Below are positions 26,217 through 36,400 of a DNA stretch of 64,000 nt, in pieces. This stretch comes from SAR324 cluster bacterium. GTDB lineage: Bacteria > SAR324 > NAC60-12. How positions within the stretch are numbered: position 1 is the stretch's first letter; every line of letters starts with the position of its first letter. The position numbers and the translations under genes are program-made. The notes beneath the pieces were generated by a model that saw only the letters and a program-made list of their open reading frames with translations, ran no database searches and was not told the DNA's origin. The stretch spans positions 93,716 to 157,715 of the forward strand of contig JANQJU010000069.1 of NCBI GenBank assembly GCA_028281495.1, in the 5' to 3' direction.

Positions 26217-27911
26217 TTAAGCTTTAGCTTGTGGGAGTTGGAAGAGTTTCAATTGTTCTAATTGAACTTGCTGGAATTTTTCGATCTGATCAGCATGGGA
26301 GGTGTAATAAATGTTCAAATTCCCTCGATCCGTATCTTCCCAAAAGGTAGGGCCTGAAAAACGTAATCGCTTGAAAACTTGATCCATCACTTGCAGAAAT
26401 TGAGGTTGTTGCATCAATTCCAAATCTTGAAGTGTGTCTTGCACGACGGCCAAAGCAAAATCTTCAAGGTTGTGGTGGAAGTAATACAGCCCTAATCCAA
26501 TTTGCAGCACACGGACACTATTTTTCGAAATAAAAAATTCAGCCACCTCTCGGCGGTCCACTCCTGGGGGATTATCAAGCAACAAGAATTCATCCAATAG
26601 GGCTTTTTGTGTAGCCATGTCCCATTCTTGTTCATGAATAAGGATCATAATTTTTTTCATCTCGGCGGCAATCGTATCCAAGATAAAGGCTAAGGAGGGT
26701 GAATTGAGTGCGGCTTTAAAGCATTCTACGCTATAAAATCGTAAATAAAAGAAACTCGATTTGACGTTCTCTACGGCTTTAGCCTCGACCAACGCACTGA
26801 TAAACTGTCCGTAGTGGAAGGCTAAGTTATACAGATTCCTCGGTTCATTGTGACGCTGACCATGTTTGAGGGCAAAACGGAACTGTGTATTGAAACGAAG
26901 CATGATCAGTTCAACCAACGCTTGATCTTCATTTTGAATTGCTGCGGTTCCTACCTTGGTCAATTGTGCGGCACACAAGGAAGAGAGATCGAATTGATTT
27001 TCTTCTAAGAATCGATGGTAAGCATTCCCCACCAAACGTAATCCTTTTTGCTCATAAAAGGTACGGGCTTCTTCAATTTCAGAGAGTTGGCTTTTGAGTG
27101 TTTTAAAGGAAATATCTTCTCGGATAGTTTGGGAAATCAGGAACAGGGTGGAAGGGAATTGATTCTTTAAATGTGCATAATTGCTCAATAATTCGCCTAC
27201 CCCCAAAAGGATATTGGCTTTGGGTTCTTTGAACGGAACGTACACCAATAAATCGTCCAACTGATTCAACATCTCAAAAAAGGACCGTTGTGTTCGTCCC
27301 AATTCAGCAGGATTCTTGAGGCGAGAATGGTTACGTGGATGGGTAAGTCGACGGAAGAGCGTCAAGTTGTTCAACAAAATGCGGTCAATCACATTGTGAG
27401 GCTTGGTCGACTTCAATACTGAGAAGGTATAGGGCAAAGAAGACAACCCCACAATGCTCAATAGGTGCACATTGAGGATAATACTGGGTTCCCGGTGCAA
27501 TCCCACTTCTTCTAACAGCTTGATCACAACCGCATGCACACCACCCCCGATCAACAACCAAATGAATAGCAAGCTCCGCCATTCCTCCATGTACAAATCA
27601 ATCAATTTCGGAATATTTTGTGCGGCAAATGTGATGACGATGATGAGGGTGCTGATGATCAGGGCAAGCATAATCAACCATACAATCGGAGCATAACCGA
27701 TATCAACTTGGCTCAGGATTGCTTGATCAATTCGAATGATGCGTTCAAGGAACTGCTGGTAAGGCTGAAAAAGGAAAGAAGTGAATCCCCAATCCACTAT
27801 CACGATAATAGCAGCAACAAAAAAACACGACTCTAATGACCGTTTATCGGTCAAGAGTCGTGTTAGGAAGTAAAGAGGGTTTTGTAAGTTCCGACGGGGT
27901 TCATTTTTCAT
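26217..27911 (-). CDS. Large membrane protein with helical C-terminal domain, unknown
   Basis: A 564-residue protein I do not recognise. The first 180 residues hold about four membrane helices (SCFFVAAIIVIVDWGF; PIVWLIMLALIISTLIIVI; SLLFIWLLIGGGVHAVVI; a fourth near LSIVGLSSLPYTF). The remaining 380 residues are soluble and mainly helical without a known motif. The 5' end is odd: codons 16-30 coincide with a 17-bp hairpin followed by seven T on the coding strand, a terminator-like structure. Either transcription is attenuated here or translation really starts further downstream (GTG codons follow the hairpin). It follows the omega-like gene in the same direction after 53 nt. Confidence 0.6.
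   Translation of the reverse strand: MKNEPRRNLQNPLYFLTRLLTDKRSLESCFFVAAIIVIVDWGFTSFLFQPYQQFLERIIRIDQAILSQVDIGYAPIVWLIMLALIISTLIIVITFAAQNIPKLIDLYMEEWRSLLFIWLLIGGGVHAVVIKLLEEVGLHREPSIILNVHLLSIVGLSSLPYTFSVLKSTKPHNVIDRILLNNLTLFRRLTHPRNHSRLKNPAELGRTQRSFFEMLNQLDDLLVYVPFKEPKANILLGVGELLSNYAHLKNQFPSTLFLISQTIREDISFKTLKSQLSEIEEARTFYEQKGLRLVGNAYHRFLEENQFDLSSLCAAQLTKVGTAAIQNEDQALVELIMLRFNTQFRFALKHGQRHNEPRNLYNLAFHYGQFISALVEAKAVENVKSSFFYLRFYSVECFKAALNSPSLAFILDTIAAEMKKIMILIHEQEWDMATQKALLDEFLLLDNPPGVDRREVAEFFISKNSVRVLQIGLGLYYFHHNLEDFALAVVQDTLQDLELMQQPQFLQVMDQVFKRLRFSGPTFWEDTDRGNLNIYYTSHADQIEKFQQVQLEQLKLFQLPQAKA
27819..27864 (-). terminator. Terminator-like hairpin inside the 5' part of a gene
   Basis: On the minus strand, arms of 11 bp (27824-27834 with 27854-27864) and 6 bp (27837-27842 with 27848-27853), a 2-nt bulge and a 5-nt loop, are followed directly by seven T (27825-27819). 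This is the form of an intrinsic terminator, probably ending the yfgM-like/omega-like transcript or attenuating the membrane-protein gene in which it is embedded. Confidence 0.6.
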
Positions 27912-27964
27912 CGAACCACTTGGTGGAGTGAGTAAAATTCAAGTTGCATCTGACTTCAGAGGGT

Positions 27965-28300
27965 TTAGTCAGAAATCGCCAAAGCATTCGCAGGTTCTTC
28001 ATTGTCGACTGCACTCTCAGCTTCCGCCGTTTTTGTCAATGCTGGATCTTCTCCATGAAGTAAGTAAATTCGCCGTTCGTTGATTTCTAAAATGGCACGA
28101 TAGGTGGGTTTATGGGCCAATGCAGACTTTCTTCTTTTCTTAGGAGGATTGGCAGGATTTTGTTCTTCTGCTTGTTCGACGGTGCTTTCTACTTCGTAGA
28201 TATCTTTCGCTCGTCTGGCAGCCATCAGAACCTTTTCGAATTCGTTGAATCCAGCATAATCTCGATGTTCTTCTACAAACTTCAAATAATCTAACGACAT
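27965..28300 (-). CDS. rpoZ: Omega-like subunit of RNA polymerase
   Basis: A 111-residue protein with the conserved pattern of the omega subunit: an N-terminal helix with FNEFEKVLMAARRAKDIYE (compare the family's RFELVLVAAKRARQL) and a second conserved block KPTYRAILEINERRI (compare KPTVxALEEIAxGKI). Omega promotes assembly of the core enzyme. The linker between the blocks is longer than usual and basic (PPKKRRKS), and the C-terminus is acidic. The gene lies 22 nt behind a YfgM-like gene. No gmk or spoT neighbour, which usually accompanies rpoZ. Assignment rests on the two motifs. Confidence 0.65.
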   Translation of the reverse strand: MSLDYLKFVEEHRDYAGFNEFEKVLMAARRAKDIYEVESTVEQAEEQNPANPPKKRRKSALAHKPTYRAILEINERRIYLLHGEDPALTKTAEAESAVDNEEPANALAISD

Positions 28301-28322
28301 AACCTTCCTTCCCTTAGTGAAT

Positions 28323-28997
28323 TCAATTTAAGGTCAATAACAAGCGTTCCGCTTCTGGCCTGAATACCGAGTCCGGAGCGTTATTGATCAACTGTTGTAA
28401 ATTGGTTTTCGCCGCTTCTTTATCTCCTTTGGCCAAGGCAATTTGTGCTAAGGCCTTCCAGCGAATGTCTTGCCACTCGTCTCCTTGGATACTTTCAATG
28501 GTTTGCTGAGCGGCTTCCCATTGTTCTAGCTTTTCGTAAACGCTGGCCAAGCTGAGTTTTGCCGCAGTACTGATCGTTGGCACTGCTTGCGAGTGTTCAG
28601 CAGCCTGTTGGTATGCAGCTACAGCAGGTTCCCATTGTTGTTGATCTGCATGCAATTTGCCAAGAGTCATCAATGCAGCGACACTGTTCACCGCATTAGG
28701 ATATTCCGCTAAAAAGTCGTTTAATACTTTGGTTGCTTCACTGGTATCAGCACCTTCCGTTTCGGTTAAATTTCGTACCGTTTTTTGGACGGTATAAAAC
28801 AGATTTGCTTGCTTAATTTCTTCGGCTTGATAATACTGAATTCCAGCATAGATGCCCAATGCCAACAGCACAAAGGCAACTCCTGCCATGATAAACCATT
28901 GTTTTTGCTCATAAATAAAATTTGCCGCTTTGAATAACTGCACTTCCACGATGTCGGGTTGATGCAGCTCTTTACGGGTCATCCGCTCTTCACTCAT
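28323..28997 (-). CDS. YfgM-like membrane-anchored TPR protein
   Basis: A 224-residue protein with a short cytoplasmic N-terminus, a single membrane helix (about residues 36-56, FIMAGVAFVLLALGIYAGI) and a periplasmic TPR region of four to five units (for example AALMTLGKLHADQQQWEPAVAAYQQA). This is the architecture of YfgM/TPR_21 proteins, which in E. coli bind the SecYEG translocon and periplasmic chaperones. Here it heads a leftward group with the omega-like gene and is divergent from two exported-protein genes. Architecture is clear; the exact orthology is not proven. Confidence 0.75.
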   Translation of the reverse strand: MSEERMTRKELHQPDIVEVQLFKAANFIYEQKQWFIMAGVAFVLLALGIYAGIQYYQAEEIKQANLFYTVQKTVRNLTETEGADTSEATKVLNDFLAEYPNAVNSVAALMTLGKLHADQQQWEPAVAAYQQAAEHSQAVPTISTAAKLSLASVYEKLEQWEAAQQTIESIQGDEWQDIRWKALAQIALAKGDKEAAKTNLQQLINNAPDSVFRPEAERLLLTLN

Positions 28998-29210
28998 AAT
29001 TCACCTGAATTTTCAAAAAATTGTATTTTTTTTCAATGCTGATTAGGTCAAACTTGCATGTTAAGGTTTATTTGTTCATGGTTCAAGCAAAAATCATAAC
29101 ACTCTTTCAATCTACTGATTTTATAAAATATTTCGAAGTTGTAGGAATTCAATCCACTCCTGCCATTCAATATTCTCAGAATCCAAAACCCCTTCACAAC
29201 AAGAGGCTGT

Positions 29211-29666
29211 ATGAAAAAATTGCTGCCACATAATCCCTTTTTGCGCGGCGGAACCCGCATAATCCTTTTGCTGAGTTTGGTGCCGTTTTTGCTTGGCTTG
29301 GGAGGAGGCAATGGCTCTACTGAAGATGGGGCTACCCTGCCATTGCCACAAAAGAACTTTTCCGTCACTCTGATGGATAATACAGGGCTGGTCACGGGCA
29401 CAAGCCGCATGACGTGGGAAGGGAAAAATTATCTCAAAGGTCAATATGGCGAGGCGACCATCACAATCCCATTTGAGAAGATTCAAGTCGTGAAATTTTT
29501 GCCGGAAGATGGGGCAAATCCCACCCTCATTCAGGCTCAAGTGCAATTGACTTCAGGGAAAACGTATCCGCTTTCCATTGATCGGACCACCAAAGTCTAT
29601 GCCGAAACTGATTTCGGACAACTGGAGATCTTTGTCCAAGATCTGCAACAAATGGAATTTCAATAA
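29211..29666 (+). CDS. Exported protein of unknown function
   Basis: A 151-residue protein with a signal-like N-terminus (RIILLLSLVPFLLGLGGG) followed by a small beta-rich domain (FSVTLMDNTGLVTGTSRMTWEGKNYLKG; IPFEKIQVVKFLPE) resembling short secreted domains with alternating strands. No catalytic motif or heme site. Its stop codon shares one base with the start of the next gene (TAATG), so the two are translationally coupled and probably work together in the envelope. A GAGG sits upstream of the ATG. Confidence 0.65.
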   Translation: MKKLLPHNPFLRGGTRIILLLSLVPFLLGLGGGNGSTEDGATLPLPQKNFSVTLMDNTGLVTGTSRMTWEGKNYLKGQYGEATITIPFEKIQVVKFLPEDGANPTLIQAQVQLTSGKTYPLSIDRTTKVYAETDFGQLEIFVQDLQQMEFQ

Positions 29667-30934
29667 TGGCTATCTCTCGACACCTCTGCTGTATCAGCGT
29701 TATCGCACCTATGGTCTTCTTATTTCATTCTTTTGCCTTCGCACAGTTTAATACGTTCGATGATGATTTCCTTAGTGGTTTCAGTGAAGATGGGAGGATT
29801 AAGATTCTCCTGTTGAATCTAGCTCCTTCCGGAATGACGGAAACGGCTGCACAACAGATCGTTCGTGCTCTCCAACAAAACCTTTCCAATACCAACCATT
29901 TCACAGTGGTTGGCCCTTCAGAATGGAATGCCCAGCTGCAAGCGCGGGATCCCAATCTCGCTGTTTGCGATGATATCGCTTGCGGTATTCAGATTGGCAA
30001 ATTGTTCAGTGCCGACAAAGTGCTTGTGGGACAAATCAGTGCTGAACCTATTTTGGACGAAAATGCAGAAGAGGTGGACGGTTTCGTGCTTTCCATCCGA
30101 CTTTTGGATGTTCTGATCAACACACTTGATTTTTCTGATGAGGTCCATTTCACTGACCAAGACATGCAGGATGAGTTGTTTCAATTGGCTGTTCGCATCT
30201 CGGAAAATACCTTGCTTCGCGGACGAGTTCTTTCTGTCAGGCAGCGCAATGTGGTGGTGGATTTAGGGAGAGCGCACGGCTTGCGTGTTGGAGACCAAAT
30301 GGTGGTGTATAGTCAAAATACCACTACGACCGATCTCGAAGGACAAACTATTGGATTGGAGCAAAAGAATCTCACTTTGCTTGAGGTGAGTCGATTGAAC
30401 GATATGACCTCAGAAACCATTATGCCGTATCGTTTTGATTCTCCGGAATCGGGAGATCTGGTCAAAACCTATATCAATCGGCGGAAACAAGTGCGGTTGG
30501 TCTCGGATGCTCGCCGGGAGTTAGACACTCGGAAACGACTGGCTCCACGTACGCAACAAGCCCCTGTCGTTTTGGAACCAGAAGTGATCGATAGCATCAC
30601 CGGAGAACCAGTCAATGCGGCCAAGCAGGAATGGCGACAGCGCGTGATTGCGGCAAATCGAAATCGGCAGTTTTGGATGTGGATGGCGATTGGAACAGGG
30701 GTTGGAACGGTGGCTTTGTTGACCAATCAGGTGAACCTGGGGGATGACTTGCAACAGTTGAGTGTGGTCGCTGCGGGCGCTGTCACGGGATACAGTGCTT
30801 ATCGATATTTTCAGGCCCGCAATGATGTCAACGCCCTACAAGCCGAAGGGCGTGTGAAAGGATTCATTTCTTGGCAATACCAATTCGATCTTCCCAATAA
30901 AGGGGTGCAAGTTGCGTTAAAATATAACTTCTGA
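29666..30934 (+). CDS. Exported CsgG/FlgT-like envelope protein
   Basis: A 422-residue protein with a signal peptide ending in SFAFA-Q. Residues about 45-170 resemble the CsgG/TolB-N-type alpha/beta domain found in envelope proteins (KILLLNLAPSGMTETAAQQIVRALQQNLS ... CDDIACGIQIGKLFSADKVLVGQIS). A small beta domain with GRVLSVRQRNVVVDLGRAHGLRVGDQMVVYS follows, as in FlgT-like C-terminal domains, and a hydrophobic segment near residue 332 (QFWMWMAIGTGVGTVALLT). It would act in the periplasm or outer membrane. It is coupled to the small exported protein before it. Function not known. Confidence 0.65.
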   Translation: MAISRHLCCISVIAPMVFLFHSFAFAQFNTFDDDFLSGFSEDGRIKILLLNLAPSGMTETAAQQIVRALQQNLSNTNHFTVVGPSEWNAQLQARDPNLAVCDDIACGIQIGKLFSADKVLVGQISAEPILDENAEEVDGFVLSIRLLDVLINTLDFSDEVHFTDQDMQDELFQLAVRISENTLLRGRVLSVRQRNVVVDLGRAHGLRVGDQMVVYSQNTTTTDLEGQTIGLEQKNLTLLEVSRLNDMTSETIMPYRFDSPESGDLVKTYINRRKQVRLVSDARRELDTRKRLAPRTQQAPVVLEPEVIDSITGEPVNAAKQEWRQRVIAANRNRQFWMWMAIGTGVGTVALLTNQVNLGDDLQQLSVVAAGAVTGYSAYRYFQARNDVNALQAEGRVKGFISWQYQFDLPNKGVQVALKYNF

Positions 30935-31101
30935 GAATTTGTTTTTCACCTCCTCCATGTCTGTTTTGGGCTATGGCCAGTTTGTTTTTTATTCCCGTCG
31001 CTGGTTCTCTTCTTATTGCTGCTGCCGGTTTTTCCTATTGTTCTTTCCCTATTATTTATGTGTTGATGGAACACGAAGCGACTTTATGAGTCTCAATCGG
31101 T

Positions 31102-31962
31102 TTACCGAATGATAGGCCCCAGGTGCTGTACATTTTCCAATCGATTGAGGGCATACAGATGAATCCCGTCAATCCCTTCCTTCAATAATCCTTCAATTTG
31201 TTTTTGGGCAAACGCCAGTCCGACTTGGCGCATTCCATTGGGATCATCTTGAAAGCGTTGTAGATCGGCCAATAGATCATTCGGAACGTGACAGCCACAG
31301 GTTTTGGCAAATCGAGTGATTTGTTCCATCGATTGAGCGGGCAGGATCCCGGGAACTAAGGGAATGGTCACTCCCATTGCACGCAATTGATCACGCCACT
31401 TTAAGAAAAACTCATTCTTCAAGAAAAATTGAGTGACGATGAATTGAGCACCTGCTTCTATTTTTGTCACAAGGTATTCTCGGTCTTTTTGAGCATTTTC
31501 AGCTTCTGGATGGCTTTCAGGATATCCAGCCCCTCCGATTCCAAAGTCACCTCGTTTGACGATGGCCTCGATGAGTTCTCCGGCATATCCAAACCCTCCT
31601 TCGGGTTTCTGAAATTCTGTTTCTCCCTGAGGGGGATCCCCACGAAGTGCCATGATGTTATTCACATCCGCAGCAGCGAGGTCATCTAACACGGAGTCGA
31701 TTTCTGCTTGAGTGTGAGACACGCAGGTGAGGTGGGCCATCGCTTCTACCTTCAGCTCATTTTTGATGTAGGACGCCATTTCGTGAGTGTTATGACGCGT
31801 TCCTCCTCCGGCTCCATAGGTCACTGAAATGAAATCCGGATGATAGGTTTTAAAAGTGTGCAGGCGCTCTTTCAGAATCTTGACACCTTTAGGAGTTTTG
31901 GGAGGAAAAATTTCAATTGAAAAGACGGGAGACTGACGGCGATAAATTTCAATAATGTGCAT
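31102..31962 (-). CDS. metF: 5,10-methylenetetrahydrofolate reductase
   Basis: A 286-residue TIM-barrel flavoprotein that makes 5-methyltetrahydrofolate for methionine synthesis. Family signatures are SIEIFPPKT at the N-terminus (with the catalytic Glu), FISVTYGAGG, MAHLTCV, NIMALRGDPP and QFFLKNEFFLKW. The ATG at 31962 gives the normal family length; the open frame reaches back to 32211 but the extra N-terminal sequence has no family counterpart. The 230-nt stretch upstream to the divergent DUF938 gene shows no other feature I can name. Confidence 0.94.
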   Translation of the reverse strand: MHIIEIYRRQSPVFSIEIFPPKTPKGVKILKERLHTFKTYHPDFISVTYGAGGGTRHNTHEMASYIKNELKVEAMAHLTCVSHTQAEIDSVLDDLAAADVNNIMALRGDPPQGETEFQKPEGGFGYAGELIEAIVKRGDFGIGGAGYPESHPEAENAQKDREYLVTKIEAGAQFIVTQFFLKNEFFLKWRDQLRAMGVTIPLVPGILPAQSMEQITRFAKTCGCHVPNDLLADLQRFQDDPNGMRQVGLAFAQKQIEGLLKEGIDGIHLYALNRLENVQHLGPIIR

Positions 31963-32196
31963 AGATACTCTCAATCTAAGATGTTGAAAAAACTTCCTAT
32001 TTCTAAATCTTCCTTGCAAATCAAACGTGCCCCTTTTAGCATGGCACATACTCTGCCGCAAGAGTGAAGGTGGCCTCTGAAGGAGGATTGATAGAAGGGC
32101 AAGGTTAACGCATATTCGGTGTGATGAAACTGTAGAATCGGCATTACAGAACTGCGGGATTGAAGCATGTGATACGAGGCGACAAGGATTATCAGT

Positions 32197-32814
32197 ATGA
32201 GAGGAAGACAAGAATTGCGGCTTCTTTCAGAAGCATGTGAACGCAATAAAGACGTAATTTTGGAGGTGTTGAAAGTTGAACTGGTCCACTGCCAAACGGT
32301 TCTAGAGATTGGAAGCGGCACAGGTCAACACGCGGTCTACTTCGGAAAGCATCTACCTCATCTCGTTTGGCAGACTGCGGACTTGGCTGAAAACCACTCT
32401 AGCATTTTAGCTTGGATTGATGCCAGTGATACCACGAATGTGAGGCCTCCTATTGAATTGGATGTGAATCAGGAGCACTGGCCTTCGGGGCCTGTTGAGG
32501 CCATCTTTACTGCCAACACGCTTCATATTATTGGATGGCACGAGGTCCAAAAAATGTTTGAAGGGATCGGTGAAGTTTTAAAACCAAGTGGAGTCTTGTG
32601 TATCTATGGCCCTTTCAACTATAACAATTGCTATACCAGTCAGAGCAACGCGCAATTCGATGATTTTTTGAAGCGTCGAGATTCCAACAGTGGAATTCGA
32701 GACTTTGAAGCGATACAGGACTTGGCTCGGAAATTAGGGTTGGTTTTCAGACATGATTATCCCATGCCTGCGAACAACCGCTGCTTAGTGTGGCAACGAA
32801 CTACAAATGAATGA
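32197..32814 (+). CDS. DUF938 SAM-dependent methyltransferase
   Basis: A 205-residue class I methyltransferase-like protein of the DUF938 family. The N-terminal ACERNKDVILEVL block and the SAM-binding motif LEIGSGTGQHAVYF are characteristic, and further family blocks are FTANTLHIIGW and LCIYGPFNYN. The substrate is unknown for the family. Its last codons overlap the start of a STAS-domain gene by 8 nt, an unexpected pairing suggesting shared expression. It is divergent from metF, which feeds the SAM cycle, but a functional link is speculation. Confidence 0.85.
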   Translation: MRGRQELRLLSEACERNKDVILEVLKVELVHCQTVLEIGSGTGQHAVYFGKHLPHLVWQTADLAENHSSILAWIDASDTTNVRPPIELDVNQEHWPSGPVEAIFTANTLHIIGWHEVQKMFEGIGEVLKPSGVLCIYGPFNYNNCYTSQSNAQFDDFLKRRDSNSGIRDFEAIQDLARKLGLVFRHDYPMPANNRCLVWQRTTNE

Positions 32815-33175
32815 GGAGGCGGAGGAGATGATTGAATCCCATCGTTTTGAAAATGGGGTCTGTATTGTATTGCTTGGTGAACAAATCACACTCGATACAC
32901 GAGACGAATTGAACGACTACCTGCGCCCCTTTTTGGACGACGAGGGGATTCACGGCGTCATTCTGAACTTCAGCAATGTCCGGTTCATCGATTCCTCCGG
33001 TTTTGGTTGGATCGCGAAAGTGTATAAAACCCTGCATAGCCAGAATCGCAAATTGGCTTTGTGCCACATGCATCATAAAGTCGTCGATTTGCTAAAAATG
33101 GTCGGTTTGGATCAGTTTGTCGAAGTTTATCCCTCTGAAAGAGAAGCCAAGAAAATTTTCAGATCCCTTCAGTAA
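32807..33175 (+). CDS. STAS-domain protein (anti-anti-sigma-type)
   Basis: A 122-residue SpoIIAA-like STAS domain. The conserved FIDSSGFGWI segment carries the phosphorylatable Ser (Ser63/Ser64) that in known systems is targeted by an anti-sigma kinase to release a sigma factor. The rest follows the fold: beta-strands at the start, GIHGVILNFSNV, and an RKLALC strand near the end. No kinase or phosphatase partner is encoded nearby. It overlaps the DUF938 gene by 8 nt. The regulatory role is family-based inference. Confidence 0.87.
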   Translation: MNEEAEEMIESHRFENGVCIVLLGEQITLDTRDELNDYLRPFLDDEGIHGVILNFSNVRFIDSSGFGWIAKVYKTLHSQNRKLALCHMHHKVVDLLKMVGLDQFVEVYPSEREAKKIFRSLQ

Positions 33176-33247
33176 ATTCCTACCTTACGGATGCCCCTAT
33201 TCTGAATGTTTCTTTTTCAGGATAGGATTTTTATCTTACCTATCCAT

Positions 33248-33370
33248 TTTAAATTCAGTGAAACTCCCTATTTAAATTCAGTAAAACCTTCTATTTAAAT
33301 TCAGTGAAACTCCCTATCAAATCAAATGGTTCACCCCAGAGGTGTAATGAGGTGTAATGGGGTGTAATGG
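33248..33370. repeat. Two short tandem repeats before the multicopper oxidase
   Basis: Three 23-bp units (from 33251, 33274 and 33297; core AAATTCAGTGAAACTCCCTA) and, nearby, three perfect or near-perfect 10-bp units GGTGTAATGG at 33341-33370. The remaining 33176-33489 gap holds no gene and must contain the promoter of the oxidase operon; GGGGG before the start codon is part of its ribosome-binding region. Confidence 0.75.
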
Positions 33371-33489
33371 CTATCGAAAATCGTTCTCCATATAGTGACT
33401 CCGTGTGACGTGAACGCATTGAATCCGAGGGAGTTGTTGAGCCGCCTCCCTCTTGTAGAAGGAATAAAACCACACGTTAAGGGGGCACT

Positions 33490-36400
33490 ATGGAGAGAAG
33501 GAGAAATTATTGGGTCGCTAGCATCGCGACACTGCTTGTTATGTGGAGCTTGACCAATCCGGTGAATGCTCAAACGACGGAAGCTACTTGTAACCGTATC
33601 GTCCAAGCCAGCGTGGTCGCGATGGATCAAGTACTGATGTACAACCGCTTGGGAGCGGTGCAACCTGCCGGGATGATTTTTGCCTTGGAGCGCGATGTAA
33701 TGCCCATTGCGGGTTCGCAACTGAGCGAAGGCAATGTGCAATTGAAGCCATATAAGCGCCCTCGTCCGATTGTGTTGCGCGTGAATCAAGGCGATTGTTT
33801 GGAAGTGAAATTCACGAACCTGTTGAATCAACAACGCTTAGGGTTACCTTTCTTTCTCGATCAGGAGAACGGAGGCGAGGACCTGACTGAGATGTCATGG
33901 GCTACCGGCACGGCAACCCGAACCGCGGGCTTTCATATCTTAGGTGTTAATCTGGTAAACCAAACGGCTCCAGCATCAGCCGCTGGTTCGGTCGAAAGTC
34001 GCACCTGTGAATTCACAGACTCGATGGATGGCATCAGTAACAATGCCAGTTTTGTGGGGGGGAATGACAACAGTTTGGCCAACCCAGGCGAAACGGTTTG
34101 CTACAAATATTATGCTCCCGAACACGGTGCCTTTTTGTTGCAAAGCCAAGCCACGATTACTGGGGGTACGGGGGGTGGACAGTTGAACGCCGGGCTATTC
34201 GGTGGTTTGCACGTGGAACCTCCGCAAGCCGAGTACTATCGGAGCCAGATCACGAAAGCGGATTTGGAATGTGCCACTCAAACCGAGAAGGGCAAACCCA
34301 TTCGTGTGGAGTCACCGGAACCCAATAATCCCTACGATGTCCCATTGATCAATTATCAAGCCCAATACGTTACCACAGGCAAAGATGCCTGTACTGGATC
34401 ACGAGGGATCTATGCCGAGGGACCAATTTTAAACATGTTGGAGCAACCCGATCCGTACAAGGAAATTTATGAAATCGTTCATTCGGATCTGACGGCAATC
34501 ATCACAGGGCCGGATGCGGGACGATTCCCTTTTAATGAAAACAGCCCCATGTTCGATGAAGTTCCGGTGACCCCGGACCGTCGACAACCTTTCCGCGAGT
34601 TTTCCATCTTTTATCATTCCGATTTCAATATCGTGGAACCGTTTCCTGAATTCTACACGCCGGGTGTTGCGGGGTCGGAGCAGCTCTCATTATCAGGCAT
34701 GCTGCCGAGCGGTGGAGAAGCCTTTGCCATGAATTATGGAACCGCTGCCATCTCGACAGAAATTTTTGCGAATCGCATCGGCGTGGGTCCTGAAGGAGGG
34801 TGTACGGAATGCAAGTATGAGGAGTTTTTCTTGAGCTCATGGGCCGTAGGAGACCCCGCAATGGTGGTGGATCAACCCGCGAATATTGGTGTGTTGAATT
34901 CGGTATACAATGCCGAAACCTCAAAAATTTCGATGGAGAAAACACAAGGCGTGTCACCTCCGTCGGATCCGTCTCCGGCTTATTTAGAAGTGGCCGAACT
35001 CACTTCAGCGGATGCATGGTGCTCGGCCCCTGAGCTTTGGTCGGCAACTTTGTATAGTGCGGCGAATGAAAGTCTACAGCTCTGCACCAGCCTCCCGGAA
35101 GTGTATCCGTGTGGGACTTCGAACTGTACGGAGATTTCTGTCAGTAAGATGAGTTTCGATGCTCCGAGTTGTGGAGACAACTGTGACCCCAGTACGGATC
35201 CATTCCGTTTTGACAATCCTGGCCCAGATGGGGTGTCTCGTGACACCGTGGTAAAGGCGAAGAAAGCCTTATTTCCCGATGATCCTTCGAATGTGTATCA
35301 CAGCTATATGCGGGATCACGTCATTTTCCGAATCCACCAAGCCGATTCTGATCTTCATCATATCCACCACCAGCATGCGCATCAGTGGTTGCACACCCCC
35401 AATGCGGCTTCGAGCCACTACCTGGATAGCCAAGCGTTTGGACCGGGATCTTCGTTCACCTTAGATATGGTGTACAATGGAAGCGGCAACCGCAACCAAA
35501 CCGTGGGTGATTCCATTTTCCATTGCCACTTTTATCCGCATTTTGCTGATGGCATGTGGTCGTTGTGGCGCGTCCATGACGTGTTGGAAGAAGGTACTGC
35601 TTTAGACTCAGAGGGCATCCCTGTCCCCAAGGCACGGGCGCTTCCTGATGGAGAAATTGCAGCTGGCACGCCGATTCCTAGTATCGTTCCGATTCCCACG
35701 ATCCCAATGGCTCCCCCTCCTGCCAAAGTATGGTTGGAACCTGCGTATCCGCTGAAAAACAACAACGGCACCATTGAAGAAGATAAATCCTACATCGCCG
35801 GATACGAAGCAAAAGTTCTTCCAGAAGATGTGGCCAATGGCATCAATCCAGGTTTCCCCTTTTTCATTCCAGGCATTGGAGGACAAAGAGCGCCTCACCC
35901 ACCCTTGGATTTCACCATCAATCCGGGATACCAAGAAGGACAATCAAATCCAGAAGATAAATACCTTGATGGAGGATTGCCTCGCCATATTGTGGTGTCT
36001 GGATCCTTCACGGAATATCAAACTGTTTGGGATTTCAGTAAGTACCTCCACACGATCAATGCGAGGGAACTTCCTGAAGAAGGAACGGCCGTTGAAAAAT
36101 TGGCCATGGCCACTCATGCCCAACGAACGCATCGTTCGTATTATCCGGAACCTGGACCCGATAACGAACCCATTCCCGGATATTTTGTGCTGAATGGGCT
36201 GCCTCCGCAACAGGGTGCTCCGTATGCCGACCCCTGTACGCTAGATAATGGCGATCCCGCTGGAACCGACAAAACGTATTATGGAGCCAACATCGAGTTG
36301 GATGTCATCTTCAACAAAGCAGGGTGGCATTATCCCCAACAACGCATCATCACCTTGTGGGGGGATGCGATTCCTACCTTGTATGGTGTTTCCGGTTCGG

